A stretch of DNA of 64,000 nt from Leisingera daeponensis DSM 23529 (GCF_000473145.1 NZ_KI421500.1:1674225-1738224), one strand, 5' to 3'; positions 17,964 to 26,296 are shown, counted from the stretch's first letter. Notes: generated by a model from the letters alone, not told the origin. Numbers and translations: made by a program.

Positions 17964-19424
17964 ATGACACGGGCGCGTTCGATCATGATCCAGGGCACCG
18001 GCAGCAATGTCGGCAAGTCTTTGCTGGTGGCGGGGCTGGCGCGCGCCTATGTGCGGCGCGGGCTGAAGGTGGCGCCGTTCAAGCCGCAGAACATGTCCAA
18101 CAACGCCGCGGTGACGCCCGAGGGCGGCGAGATCGGCCGTGCGCAGGCGCTTCAGGCGCGTGCTGCCATGCGTCCGCCGCATACCGACATGAACCCGGTG
18201 CTGCTGAAGCCCGAGACCGATACCGGCGCCCAGCTGATCGTGCAGGGCAAGCGCCGCGGCAGCCAGGGTGCCGGATCCTTCATGCGGGACAAATCGGGCC
18301 TTCTGGAAGCGGCGCTGGAGAGCTACCGGCGGCTGGCGGCGGATGCGGATCTGGTGCTGATCGAGGGTGCGGGCTCCCCTGCCGAGACCAACCTGCGCAA
18401 GAACGACATTGCCAATATGGGCTTTGCCTGCGCGGCAGAGGCGCCGGTGGTGATCGCCGGCGACATCCACCGCGGCGGGGTGATTGCGCAGATCGTCGGC
18501 ACCCATGCGGTGCTTGAACGCCAGGACCTGGAGCGGGTCGCGGGGTTCCTGGTGAACCGGTTCCGCGGCGACCTGAGCCTGTTTGACGGCGGCCGGGACG
18601 ATATCGCCGCGCGCACCGGCTGGCCCAGCTTGGGCGTGGTGCCGTGGTTCTGGGATGCCTGGAAACTGCCGGCCGAGGACATGATGGACATCGCCTCGCA
18701 CAAGGGCGGCGCGTGCAAGGTGGTGGTGCCGCAGCTGGAGCGGATGGCGAATTTCGACGATCTGGACCCGCTCGCGGCGGAGCCTGCGGTGACGGTGGAA
18801 ATCGTGCCGCCGGGGCGCGCCCTGCCCGGCGATGCGGATCTGGTGATCCTGCCCGGCAGCAAATCGACCATTGGCGACCTGAATTACATGCGCGCGCAGG
18901 GCTGGGACATCGACATCCTGGCGCACCGCCGCCGCGGCGGCCATGTGCTGGGCTTGTGCGGCGGCTACCAGATGCTGGGCAAGACCATCGACGACCCCGA
19001 GGGCGTCGACGGGCGGCCCGGCAAGGTGGAGGGCCTCGGCCTCCTGGACGTGCATACGGTGATGGCAGGCGAAAAGCGGGTGACGCTGACCGAGGCGGTG
19101 ACCCGTGACGGCAACCTGGCTGTAAGCGGTTACGAGATCCACATGGGCCGCACCACCGGCGCCGATTGCGCCCGCGCCTGGCTCAGCATCGGCGGGCGTC
19201 CCGAAGGCGCGGCCTCTGCCGACGGGCGCGTCAAAGGCTCCTACCTGCACGGGCTGTTTTCCTCGGATCCCTTCCGCGCCAGCGTGCTGGGGGCCTTGGG
19301 GCATGACAGCCAGGCGGGGTATGAGGACGGTGTCGAGGAGACGCTGGACGCGCTGGCCGCTCATCTGGAGCGCTACATGGATCTGGACCAGCTGCTGGCG
19401 CTGGCGCAGCCCGTCAAACTCTGA
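17964..19424 (+). CDS. cobQ: cobyric acid synthase
   Basis: A 486-residue enzyme that amidates the corrin side chains using glutamine and ATP during cobalamin synthesis. The N-terminal domain holds [13 protein letters not shown], an ATP loop, and [13 protein letters not shown]. The C-terminal glutaminase-like domain has [12 protein letters not shown] with nucleophile Cys332, and a YEIHMGRT segment typical of CobQ/CbiP. ATG at 17964. No other cobalamin genes and no recognisable cobalamin riboswitch are near, so it stands alone here. Confidence 0.96.
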   Translation: MTRARSIMIQGTGSNVGKSLLVAGLARAYVRRGLKVAPFKPQNMSNNAAVTPEGGEIGRAQALQARAAMRPPHTDMNPVLLKPETDTGAQLIVQGKRRGSQGAGSFMRDKSGLLEAALESYRRLAADADLVLIEGAGSPAETNLRKNDIANMGFACAAEAPVVIAGDIHRGGVIAQIVGTHAVLERQDLERVAGFLVNRFRGDLSLFDGGRDDIAARTGWPSLGVVPWFWDAWKLPAEDMMDIASHKGGACKVVVPQLERMANFDDLDPLAAEPAVTVEIVPPGRALPGDADLVILPGSKSTIGDLNYMRAQGWDIDILAHRRRGGHVLGLCGGYQMLGKTIDDPEGVDGRPGKVEGLGLLDVHTVMAGEKRVTLTEAVTRDGNLAVSGYEIHMGRTTGADCARAWLSIGGRPEGAASADGRVKGSYLHGLFSSDPFRASVLGALGHDSQAGYEDGVEETLDALAAHLERYMDLDQLLALAQPVKL

Positions 19425-19484
19425 CCCCGCCGGTTGCGGCGGCGCTCCCGCCCTTGCCGGTATGTTCTGACACGCCGAACGGAA

Positions 19485-19507
19485 AAGGCACGCCCTTGGC
19501 GTGCCTT
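19485..19507. terminator. terminator between cobQ and the PopZ-like gene
   Basis: AAGGCACGCC at 19485-19494 pairs with GGCGTGCCTT at 19498-19507 around a 3-base loop. AAAA before it gives a T run on the minus strand. It serves two convergent genes. Confidence 0.8.
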
Positions 19508-19571
19508 GCTGGAACCGCGCCCGGGCCGCGGACTGCCCGGTGCCTATCAGCCTGCCCGGTGCCGTTAAACC

Positions 19572-20618
19572 TTAGAGCAGATCATGCGCGGCCAGCGCCC
19601 GGTGGATTTCGCGCCGGACCAGCTTGCGCACATTGCGAGTGATGCGCTCGCCCAGGGGGCCCTGAAGCTCTTCGCGCACGATGCTGGCAACCAGATCGCG
19701 CAGGGCGTCTTCGTCGAGATAGCTGTCGCCAGCCTCCGCCAGCGCATCCATGGCAGCGCCGGTGAAGGCGGCCTGGATGACCGGCTCCGCCGCGCTGTCA
19801 GTGTCCGCGGTGCCCGCTGGGTCCCCGGCGGTCTCCAGGATCTCCTCCGCAGGGCTGGAATCAGCACCAAAGTCCGCCTGATCGGTGCTGCGGACAGGTG
19901 CCGGCTCATCGCGCCATTCGATGGTATCGACCAGGGTAGCGGCAAAGGGGGCTTCGGTCTTGCTGTCAGGCTCCCACTGCTGCTGCGCCTGATCCCGCGC
20001 GCCGGAGATGCGGGCCTCCAGCTCGGCGATCTTGCGCACCACCGAGGCGGCGCGGGCGCCGGCTGTGCCGCCCGCCAGATCGTCCGCCAGCCCCCCGGCC
20101 GGGGTGTCCTGCGGCGGCGTGCCGGATGCGGCCGAAAACAGCGTGGCATCGGGGTCGGCCCAGGGCGCCTGCGCGGCAACGCCGCCGGGTTGCGCAGGCT
20201 CTGCTTCGGCCTCCGGTTCGCTTTGCTGCGCGGGGCGCAGGATAACCGGGCCGGATGCGGCACCGGAGCGCGCGTCGCGGTGGCGAAAGGCAAAAGAGGC
20301 GTCCGCTGCGGTTCCGTCTGCCGCATATCCCGTGCGGTCAGCGTCCTGCCCAGGCTCAGCGTCCTGTGCCGGGCGGGCCGCGGCGGCGGCGTCCGGCGCG
20401 GGCGCCTCATCTCTCGGCGGCGTGCCGCCCGCGGTGTCCGCGCGAACGGCCGTTTCCGGGCTGCGGGTTTGCGGATCCTTCACCCGCAGCGCAGGTGTCA
20501 GCACCAGACGGGCCGCTGGTTCCGGTGCCGCGGGCTGGCCGCGGCTGTCTTCGCTCACCAGGCGGCGGATCGAGGACAATACATCTTCAATCTCAGCATG
20601 GGTAACTGGGTCGGACAT
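19572..20618 (-). CDS. PopZ-like polar organising protein
   Basis: A 348-residue protein in three parts. The N-terminus reads THAEIEDVLSSIRRLVSED (residues 6-24), close to the helix of Caulobacter PopZ that carries the EEILASIRRI motif. A long Pro/Ala/Asp/Glu-rich disordered linker follows. Residues about 301-348 (LDEDALRDLVASIVREEL, then VRKLVRREIHRALAAHD) form charged amphipathic helices like the PopZ self-assembly region (DUF2497). PopZ forms polar condensates that anchor chromosome and cell-cycle proteins. ATG at 20618 matches the PopZ start; a 19-codon extension lacks support. The assignment is from motif shape and layout, not alignment. Confidence 0.65.
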   Translation of the reverse strand: MSDPVTHAEIEDVLSSIRRLVSEDSRGQPAAPEPAARLVLTPALRVKDPQTRSPETAVRADTAGGTPPRDEAPAPDAAAAARPAQDAEPGQDADRTGYAADGTAADASFAFRHRDARSGAASGPVILRPAQQSEPEAEAEPAQPGGVAAQAPWADPDATLFSAASGTPPQDTPAGGLADDLAGGTAGARAASVVRKIAELEARISGARDQAQQQWEPDSKTEAPFAATLVDTIEWRDEPAPVRSTDQADFGADSSPAEEILETAGDPAGTADTDSAAEPVIQAAFTGAAMDALAEAGDSYLDEDALRDLVASIVREELQGPLGERITRNVRKLVRREIHRALAAHDLL

Positions 20619-20693
20619 TTTATAAACCACTCTTGCCTCTTGCCGGAAAGTGTAGCCGCCTTCCTGCCACCGCACAACAGATAGGATGAATTA

Positions 20694-22100
20694 TCAGTTA
20701 CGCCCCAAGGCCTTGAGCACCCGGTCCAGATCCTTGCCGCGCTTGCTGCGGTGGGCGGGGGCGTCCTTGACCAGATTGTAGTAAAGCGTCGGGTCGTAAA
20801 TCTCCACCGCGAGGCCCAGGTGCTCGGCGGTCAGCAGGCCCTGCGCCTGCAGCAACTGATAGGCCGCAATCGCCTGGTTGGCGCGGGCGTTCACCTGCTC
20901 GGTCTGGGCGTCGAGGTATTCCTGCTCTGCCTGCAGCACGTCGAGGGTGGTGCGGGCGCCCAGGGTGGCCTCCTCGCGGATGCCGTCAAAGGCGACCTTG
21001 GAGGCGCGCACCCGCTCGCCCGAGGAGACCAGGCTGGCGCGCGCGGTTTCGACGTTGAAGTAGGCTTCGCTCACCGCCTGCCGGACGGCGCGCTGGGTGT
21101 TGATCAGCACACCGCGCTCTGCGTCGGCGTTAGCAATGGCCCGGCGCCGGACGGCGGCATTGCGGCCGCCGGCGTAAAGATCCTGCGACATGGTGATGCC
21201 GATGCTGGAAGAATTCGCGGCCCCCAGCCCGTCCTGCACGTCCTGGCTGACCCCGGCGTTGGCCCGCAGGCTCACGGTCGGCCCCAGGCCCGCGGTTGCA
21301 GACGCAACCTGATGCTCCCGCGCCTTGACCACGTGCTGCTGCGACAGCAGATCCGGCTGGTTCCTGAGCGCGACGGTATGCGCGCCGTCGAGAGACACCT
21401 GCTGGCGCGGCAAGGCCGGCTGGCCGGCAATGGCGCCCGGCGCCCGGCCCACAACCTGCTGGTAGGTCGCCTTGGCGGTCAGCAAGGTGCCCTCGGCATC
21501 CGTCAGGTTCGCCCGTGCGGCGGCAACGCGGCTTTCGGCCAGCGCCACATCCGTGCGGGTGACCTCGCCCACTTCGAAGCGGTCCTGGGCGGCCTTCAGC
21601 TCTTCCTGCAGCAGCCGCAGGTTGTTGCGGCGCAGGGACACGTTTTCCTGCGACTGGAGGACGCCGACATAGGCCTGCACCGCCTGGAACAGCACCGTTT
21701 GCTCCACGCTCAGCAGGGCCTGACGGGTGGCCAGAACGATTTCCTGAGCCGCCAGCCGGTCCAGGCGGCTGGCGCCGCCATCGAACAGCAGCTGGGTCAG
21801 CTCCAGCTGGGTGGAGAGGGTGTTGCGGGTCTCGTTGAAGTTGCCCTCGTTATAGGAGTTGGCCGCGTTCACCGTCCACTGGACCAGCGGGCGCAGCCGG
21901 GACAGCGCGATTGCGACGTCTTCGTCCGCGGCCCGCAGCAGCGCCCGGTTCTGCTCCAGCAGACCGCTGGTCTTATAAGCGCTGATCATGGCGTCGGACA
22001 GGTTGTCCGCCGCCGCCTGAAGCGGCATCAGCGCCGTGGCGGCCACGCCGCCGGCGAACACAAAAGCCTTAAACACACTCGCCGGGAATTTCATTCGCAT
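20694..22100 (-). CDS. tolC: TolC family outer-membrane efflux protein
   Basis: A 468-residue protein with an N-terminal signal peptide (about residues 1-31, ending LQAAA) followed by two OEP repeats of long coiled helices (LYAGGRNAAVRRRAIANADA and ASLVSSGERVRASKVAFDGI regions). TolC trimers form the outer-membrane channel for type I secretion and multidrug efflux. It ends in a basic tail (HRSKRGKDLDRV). It lies 133 bases downstream of pcm on the same strand, an arrangement common in Rhodobacteraceae. ATG at 22100 or at 22094 (MKFPAS) are both possible. Confidence 0.92.
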   Translation of the reverse strand: MRMKFPASVFKAFVFAGGVAATALMPLQAAADNLSDAMISAYKTSGLLEQNRALLRAADEDVAIALSRLRPLVQWTVNAANSYNEGNFNETRNTLSTQLELTQLLFDGGASRLDRLAAQEIVLATRQALLSVEQTVLFQAVQAYVGVLQSQENVSLRRNNLRLLQEELKAAQDRFEVGEVTRTDVALAESRVAAARANLTDAEGTLLTAKATYQQVVGRAPGAIAGQPALPRQQVSLDGAHTVALRNQPDLLSQQHVVKAREHQVASATAGLGPTVSLRANAGVSQDVQDGLGAANSSSIGITMSQDLYAGGRNAAVRRRAIANADAERGVLINTQRAVRQAVSEAYFNVETARASLVSSGERVRASKVAFDGIREEATLGARTTLDVLQAEQEYLDAQTEQVNARANQAIAAYQLLQAQGLLTAEHLGLAVEIYDPTLYYNLVKDAPAHRSKRGKDLDRVLKALGRN

Positions 22101-22233
22101 TGCCTGCCTTTTGTTCTGCCGCGCCGCCAGCCGCGGTGAGTTGTCCCTCTTCAGGCGCCAGCGTCACCGGCGCCCGGCCTCTCCCCTGTGGCGGCGGCCC
22201 CGCCCCGTCAGCCGCCGTGTCCGACCGGTGCGG

Positions 22234-22887
22234 TCAGAGCGCAAATTCGCGCGCAGCAGCAAAGCCCGGCAGCACCGGCGCAGCGGCGTTGAAGTCGAAC
22301 CGCCAGGAAATCCCGCGGCCGCTCTTGTAGCCGATCTTCACCTCGCCGAGAGCGCCGGTCATCATCAGCGCCGCGATCCGGCCGCCGTCCTTGAGCTGCG
22401 CCAGCAGCGGCGCGGGCAGCTCCTCTGCCCCGCCCTGCACCAGGATCACGTCGTAAGGGCCGTGTTCGGCCGCGCCTTCCGCCAGCGGGCCGGTGTGAAC
22501 GATCGCATTGTCGGCGCCGGTCTCGGACAGCAGCGCCTGGGCGTCTTCGGCCAGATCCTCGTCTTCCTCGACGCCGATCACCATCTGCGCCACGCGCGCC
22601 GCAACCGCGGTGGAATAACCCAGCCCGCAGCCCACATCGAGCACCAGCTCGTCATTCTGGATGTCCAGCGCATCCAGAATCTTGGCCAGGGTGCGCGGCT
22701 CCAGCAGCACCCGGCTGCCGCCGAGGCTCACGTTCTGGTCGGCATAGGCCGCTTCGCGCTGCGCGGCGGGCACGAACTGCTCGCGCGGGACGGCCAGCAT
22801 GGCTTCGATGATCGGGTATTTGGTGACATCCGACGGGCGGACCTGGGTGTCCACCATCATACGGCGGCGTTCGGCGAAATCAGGCAT
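22234..22887 (-). CDS. pcm: protein-L-isoaspartate O-methyltransferase family protein
   Basis: A 217-residue SAM-dependent methyltransferase. VLDVGCGLGYSTAV is the SAM-binding loop, and MMVDTQVRPSDVTKYPIIEA with VPREQFVP are the usual N-terminal features. PCMT enzymes start the repair of isoaspartyl residues in damaged proteins. The C-terminal part is divergent from E. coli Pcm, as in most alphaproteobacterial copies. ATG at 22887. It precedes tolC on the same strand and is probably cotranscribed with it. Confidence 0.9.
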   Translation of the reverse strand: MPDFAERRRMMVDTQVRPSDVTKYPIIEAMLAVPREQFVPAAQREAAYADQNVSLGGSRVLLEPRTLAKILDALDIQNDELVLDVGCGLGYSTAVAARVAQMVIGVEEDEDLAEDAQALLSETGADNAIVHTGPLAEGAAEHGPYDVILVQGGAEELPAPLLAQLKDGGRIAALMMTGALGEVKIGYKSGRGISWRFDFNAAAPVLPGFAAAREFAL

Positions 22888-23028
22888 TTGCTAAACTCAT
22901 GTGTTCAGTCTGTTGCATCAGGTTGTGGCACATCCCGGCAGGCACGGCAACGGGGCCTTTGGCGCGAAAGCCGCAACTGGTGCAGCGCTGCCGCGGCGCG
23001 CCGCCGCCGGGCCGGGCGCAAACGGCAG

Positions 23029-23057
23029 CAGCCAGCGGGCCGGGCGGCCGCTGGCTG
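23029..23057. terminator. strong hairpin after the first DksA-like gene
   Basis: CAGCCAGCGG at 23029-23038 pairs with CCGCTGGCTG at 23048-23057, a perfect 10-bp stem with a 9-base loop. It lies 52 bases past the stop at 23109 of the minus-strand gene. No T run follows, so it may be a weak terminator. Confidence 0.5.
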
Positions 23058-23108
23058 TGGTAAACTAAGGGGTTCCGGCGGCTGCGGGCGGCCCGCACCC
23101 CGCCCCGG

Positions 23109-23411
23109 CTAAAGGGCGCAGCTTTTGCAGAACGGCGAGGCCGGGCGCTGGTCCAGCCAGTCGTCGGCGATATCGTCGCCGCAGATCTGGCAGAAGCCGT
23201 ATGACCCCTCGCGCAGGCGGGCGAGTGCCGCGTCGATGCGGCGCAGCTCGTCCAGGCTGGCCTTGGGCGGCACCGCGACGGCGGGGGCCCGCTGCAGACG
23301 CGGCGCGGCATAGGCCGCGGCCGCCCCGGCCTCTAGCCCGGTTTGTGACAGAATCCCTGCCAGCTCCATCCGGCGAACCTCAAGTGTTTGTTTTCTGGCG
23401 GAAAAGTTCAT
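23109..23411 (-). CDS. TraR/DksA-type zinc-finger protein
   Basis: A 100-residue protein with a C-terminal C4 zinc finger (YGFCQICGDDI, then SPFCKSCAL) after a helical DELRRIDAALARLREG segment, the DksA/TraR C-terminal domain. Full-length DksA has a longer coiled coil with acidic tip; this one is short, so binding to RNA polymerase cannot be assumed. ATG at 23411 has GGAGGGT upstream. A very similar gene follows at 23562-23888 in the same direction, so the two look like a duplicated pair. Confidence 0.82.
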   Translation of the reverse strand: MNFSARKQTLEVRRMELAGILSQTGLEAGAAAAYAAPRLQRAPAVAVPPKASLDELRRIDAALARLREGSYGFCQICGDDIADDWLDQRPASPFCKSCAL

Positions 23412-23561
23412 AGTCCATACCCTCCAGCTCAATTTTCGCGCAACGTGCCGTGAGGTCAAAGCCATGGCCTTGATCCAGATCAAAATACTCGCGATTTCGA
23501 AGGATTGCACTACCCTATAAGTTGCAAATTTTTGGTAAACCCGCAGAACGGGGGCGCAGGC

Positions 23562-23888
23562 TCAGCCTGCCTCCTCCGCGGCGCAGATCTTGCACAGCGG
23601 CGCGGCGGGCAGCAGGTCCAGGCGCGCGTCGGAGATCCTCTCGCCGCAGGAGGCGCAGATGCCGTAGGTGCCCGCCTTGATCCGGGCCAGCGCCGCATCG
23701 ATCCGGCGCAGCTCGTCCAGTTCCGCCTTGCCGAGGCTTTCCAGCACCTCGTCGCCCTGCCGCTCGGAGGCGCGGTCCTCCCAGTCCTTGGGCATCGGTG
23801 CGTCCAGCGTGTGCTCAACCTCGCTCAGATGCCCGGTCAGTTCAGCCCGGCGCGCCTCAAGCGCCTGTTTGCGGGTGGAAAGATCCAT
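23562..23888 (-). CDS. TraR/DksA-type zinc-finger protein
   Basis: A 108-residue protein starting MDLSTRKQALEARRAELTGH. ELDELRRIDAALARIKAGTY leads into the C4 finger YGICASCGERI, then APLCKICAAEEAG. It shares the helix and finger layout with the neighbour at 23109-23411 (both have a DELRRIDAALAR segment), which points to duplication. It is upstream of that gene on the same strand, 150 bases apart. Function is unknown; short DksA-like proteins may modulate transcription. Confidence 0.85.
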   Translation of the reverse strand: MDLSTRKQALEARRAELTGHLSEVEHTLDAPMPKDWEDRASERQGDEVLESLGKAELDELRRIDAALARIKAGTYGICASCGERISDARLDLLPAAPLCKICAAEEAG

Positions 23889-24047
23889 TGTGTCTGCCTC
23901 CTGTTTTGACCTGCGCAGCGTAGCCCGGTGCCGGGCGCGCGGCCTTGACCTGGCTCAACCGCGCGGCGTCAAATCCGCTGGCCTGCGGCGGGGCGGCTTG
24001 CTAGACATTTGCCGACGGGTTTGAGCAGAGATGAGGAGCCTTCGACG

Positions 24048-24185
24048 ATGATCCGGATTTTCACATGTGCGCTGATGCTGCTGGGCCTGGCGGCCTGCGA
24101 GACCACCAAGGGCGCGGGGCGCGACATTTCCAAGGCCGGCCAGGCGATCAGCGGCGCCGCGCAGGACGTGCAGGACAGCTTCTGA
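24048..24185 (+). CDS. entericidin-like small lipoprotein
   Basis: A 45-residue protein. MIRIFTCALMLLGLAAC is a signal peptide with lipobox LAAC (Cys17), and the mature part is a small Gly/Lys-containing helix (ETTKGAGRDISKAGQAISGA). This matches entericidin A/B-type lipoproteins, small envelope proteins of unclear role. ATG at 24048 has GAGGAGCC upstream, and a terminator follows. It is followed by a convergent small exported protein gene. Confidence 0.85.
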   Translation: MIRIFTCALMLLGLAACETTKGAGRDISKAGQAISGAAQDVQDSF

Positions 24186-24223
24186 GCCGCCCTGCCCTTC
24201 CACCAGTTCAGAGACTGCGCAAG

Positions 24224-24249
24224 ACGCCCGGCCCGCCGCCGGGCGTTTT
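24224..24249. terminator. terminator between the lipoprotein and the gene at 24260
   Basis: ACGCCCGGC at 24224-24232 pairs with GCCGGGCGT at 24238-24246, followed by TTT on the plus strand. It lies 38 bases after the lipoprotein stop. Confidence 0.82.
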
Positions 24250-24259
24250 CTGTTGCGGG

Positions 24260-24502
24260 CTATTCGATCCCCAGCATCGCCTTGGCTTCGGCCAGGGTCT
24301 CGACCGAGGCGTCATGCTCTCCCGCGTCATGCTGGGCCTGGCCCTCGTCGCGCAGTTCCTGGACGGTTGCCAGATCTTCTTCCGACAGGTCGGTCCCGGC
24401 GGCCAGTGCCGCGTCGATGGCGGCAATGTCGGCGGGGCATTGAGCGGCCAGCACCGGCGACGCCAGCAGAGCGATCACGGCGGCCAAAGTCAGGTGTTTC
24501 AT
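24260..24502 (-). CDS. small exported protein of unknown function
   Basis: An 80-residue protein with a signal peptide (MKHLTLAAVIALLASPVLAA, cleavage near residue 20). The mature part is acidic and helical (CPADIAAIDAALAAGTDLSE, then TVQELRDEGQAQHDAGEHDA) with a single Cys. ATG at 24502 has GAGGATAACACC upstream. It is convergent with the entericidin-like gene. No family was recognised; a 5 kDa-class periplasmic helical protein is the safest description. Confidence 0.7.
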   Translation of the reverse strand: MKHLTLAAVIALLASPVLAAQCPADIAAIDAALAAGTDLSEEDLATVQELRDEGQAQHDAGEHDASVETLAEAKAMLGIE

Positions 24503-24693
24503 GGTGTTATCCTCCCCAGGTGAACGGGGTGGAGGATAGCATGGAACGGGGGCGGTTTCAGTCGGAGAGTTGCGGGGCGGCGGCGGATGGGCGGAGAGTG
24601 GCGCATGGGGGGCGGCTGTAGAAAGCGGCAGGCAGGATTGCCCGCTCTGCGGGGAGTGAGGGAGGCCTTAAGAACGGCATTTCCTTCAACCTA

Positions 24694-25908
24694 CTAACCA
24701 ATTGCTTTATACATCAGAACATTAAAAATGCTTTCGACAGAGACGCTCGCGAACAGAATAAACAGCAGACCCAATAAAACAAAAACGAAAAGCACCCCCC
24801 CTAGCCAACGAAAGAAAATATTGATGTTCTGGGTGAACTTGTCGCTCCCTCGAAAACCTCGAACATAACGCCCCAATAACAAGTGTAGAATCCTACCCGG
24901 GAGAAGACGATCATCATTCAGTACTTTCGCCGGCCCGAGAAAAATTACTACTTTCCGATAACCCTCAGCGAGCAACTGTGCAATCCGAACCCATAAGCCG
25001 GCAAGGCACCAGCCAAGACATGGACGACTCTTACTACACGAGCGACGCCCCGCTTCAACTGGCTCACCTACTGCCTCAGTATTACCTCCACCATCCTCGT
25101 CCATTTTTGCTTGAGCGTTCTTTGCTTGAGCGTTCTTTGCTTGAGCGATCCTTTTTTCCTCCATCTCGAAATACGACTGACACATCAAGGCAAAGCGTAT
25201 GTAAATTCGCCAGACAGAAAAATAAGTAAAATAGATCGATAAAACTACTGTTACAATTAGGGAAAAACTAGCCAAGTTCCGAACCCAAGAACTGACAGTG
25301 TAAAAATAAGAGTCACCGCTGCAAATGATTTGACCACCCTGTGATCCACCCCACGAACTAAGATCCGAAGCCACTCCCCCTTTCTTAAAGTTGCTGCAGA
25401 TTGCTTTAGAGAAATAATCAAATGTCGGATCTCCAACTTCAGAAAAGCAAAACGCGCACAACAGGATCACCACCCCCAGCAAGCACCAAGCCGGAATAGA
25501 GTAGAACAGTGTCATCACTACAGAAATTCTAAGCGAAACTGTTTTTCCACCCTTGTTTGATATAAAAGCAAACCCCGCGTTCTCGTTTGGATATCTGCTC
25601 TCGATAGCAGTGACGCTACGCAAGGCATTTTCGATCAACTCTTGAAAGATGAAGTCAAAAAAGGAAATCACCACAATGCCGCAAAAGGCGGCCACTGTTA
25701 CAGCCAACAGCGAAACAATGTAAAAGTCTAATGAGGACAGTACTGACGGCTCACCAACGCCCCCAACGATAAAGTTAATCGCAGTGTAGTATCCTGCCAC
25801 AATCGAGGCGAACAGAAACCTATAGTTGAATGAAAACTTGTTGAGGTCAGTAACACGCTTCAAAGCCTGATCATACGAAAACTGCTCAAAAGTATCTGGG
25901 TCGCCCAT
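24694..25908 (-). CDS. multi-pass membrane protein in AT-rich island, unknown function
   Basis: A 404-residue protein with about five membrane helices (near residues 31-51, 62-87, 126-154, 211-235 and 368-390). A cytoplasmic-looking stretch at 250-350 holds a triple AQAKN-type repeat and a Cys/Arg-rich part. A loop at about 155-210 has two Cys. ATG at 25908 was preferred over 25965 because GGGGGAG lies 8 bases upstream. The gene is much AT-richer than its neighbours, uses codons such as AAA, TTT and ATA that they avoid, and has no homologue I recognise. These features suggest horizontal transfer. Confidence 0.72.
   Translation of the reverse strand: MGDPDTFEQFSYDQALKRVTDLNKFSFNYRFLFASIVAGYYTAINFIVGGVGEPSVLSSLDFYIVSLLAVTVAAFCGIVVISFFDFIFQELIENALRSVTAIESRYPNENAGFAFISNKGGKTVSLRISVVMTLFYSIPAWCLLGVVILLCAFCFSEVGDPTFDYFSKAICSNFKKGGVASDLSSWGGSQGGQIICSGDSYFYTVSSWVRNLASFSLIVTVVLSIYFTYFSVWRIYIRFALMCQSYFEMEEKRIAQAKNAQAKNAQAKMDEDGGGNTEAVGEPVEAGRRSCSKSRPCLGWCLAGLWVRIAQLLAEGYRKVVIFLGPAKVLNDDRLLPGRILHLLLGRYVRGFRGSDKFTQNINIFFRWLGGVLFVFVLLGLLFILFASVSVESIFNVLMYKAIG
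25107..25151 (-). repeat. three tandem 15-bp repeats inside the membrane protein gene
   Basis: TTGCTTGAGCGTTCT occurs at 25107-25121 and 25122-25136, and an imperfect copy at 25137-25151. On the coding strand it gives AQAKN twice and a variant. Such in-frame repeats can change copy number by slippage without shifting the frame. Confidence 0.9.
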
Positions 25909-26049
25909 CACACTTCTCCCCCACCCTGCGCACATAGTAAAACTGCTTTCCCACCCATTGTCCATTCAACCATTTGCAGCATGGAAATTCAACCACTCAC
26001 CCTATCCTTTGAGTTTGTTTCCAGTGGACAACGGGCGCTTCGAATTTGC

Positions 26050-26065
26050 TAAGTCAATTGACTTA
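26050..26065. promoter_or_regulatory. 16-bp perfect palindrome upstream of the island gene
   Basis: TAAGTCAATTGACTTA is its own reverse complement. It lies about 140 bases upstream of the start of the minus-strand membrane protein gene, within the AT-rich segment. A dimeric regulator site is plausible; no regulator gene is near. Confidence 0.45.
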
Positions 26066-26100
26066 TTCAGTGCATCTTCACGACCAAAAGGAAGTCCACC

Positions 26101-26150
26101 CGTGGGGGCGGATCGGGCGCTGCCCGGCCTCTCGGCCGGGCGAGGCTTTG
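26101..26150 (+). repeat. dispersed repeat R1, partial copy (right arm)
   Basis: GTGGGGGCGGATCGGGCGCT, then GCCCGGCC tctc GGCCGGGC (26122-26141), matches the right arm of the repeat found at 34337, 58567 and 60957. The Kdo-like core of the other copies (TTTTGCCGGAGGCAAACC) is absent. It sits exactly where sequence returns from AT-rich to GC-rich. The rest of the 388-base gap up to lepA holds no gene I can support. Confidence 0.65.
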
Positions 26151-26169
26151 GATAGGCCGGAAACAGAAA

Positions 26170-26187
26170 ACGGGGCCGAAGCCCCGT
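26170..26187 (-). terminator. terminator downstream of lepA
   Basis: On the minus strand ACGGGGC / GCCCCGT closes a TTCG tetraloop and is followed by TTTTC. It lies 110 bases beyond the lepA stop. Confidence 0.8.
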
Positions 26188-26296
26188 CTTGCAACTGTTT
26201 GATTGGTCGGCGTTTCCGCCGCAGAACGCCGGGGTGCGGGCACGCAGTTGGCCGCGGCAACCGCTTTCGTCCGCGCTCCCTCGGAAATGGACAGCC

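Noticed and set aside
24541..24621. Small open frame of 26 codons starting ATGGAACGG
   Set aside because: It overlaps the promoter region of the minus-strand small exported protein, has no ribosome-binding site, and its Arg/Gly-rich sequence looks random.
25107..25151. Possible CRISPR array
   Set aside because: Repeats are contiguous 15-mers without spacers and lie in frame inside a coding gene.
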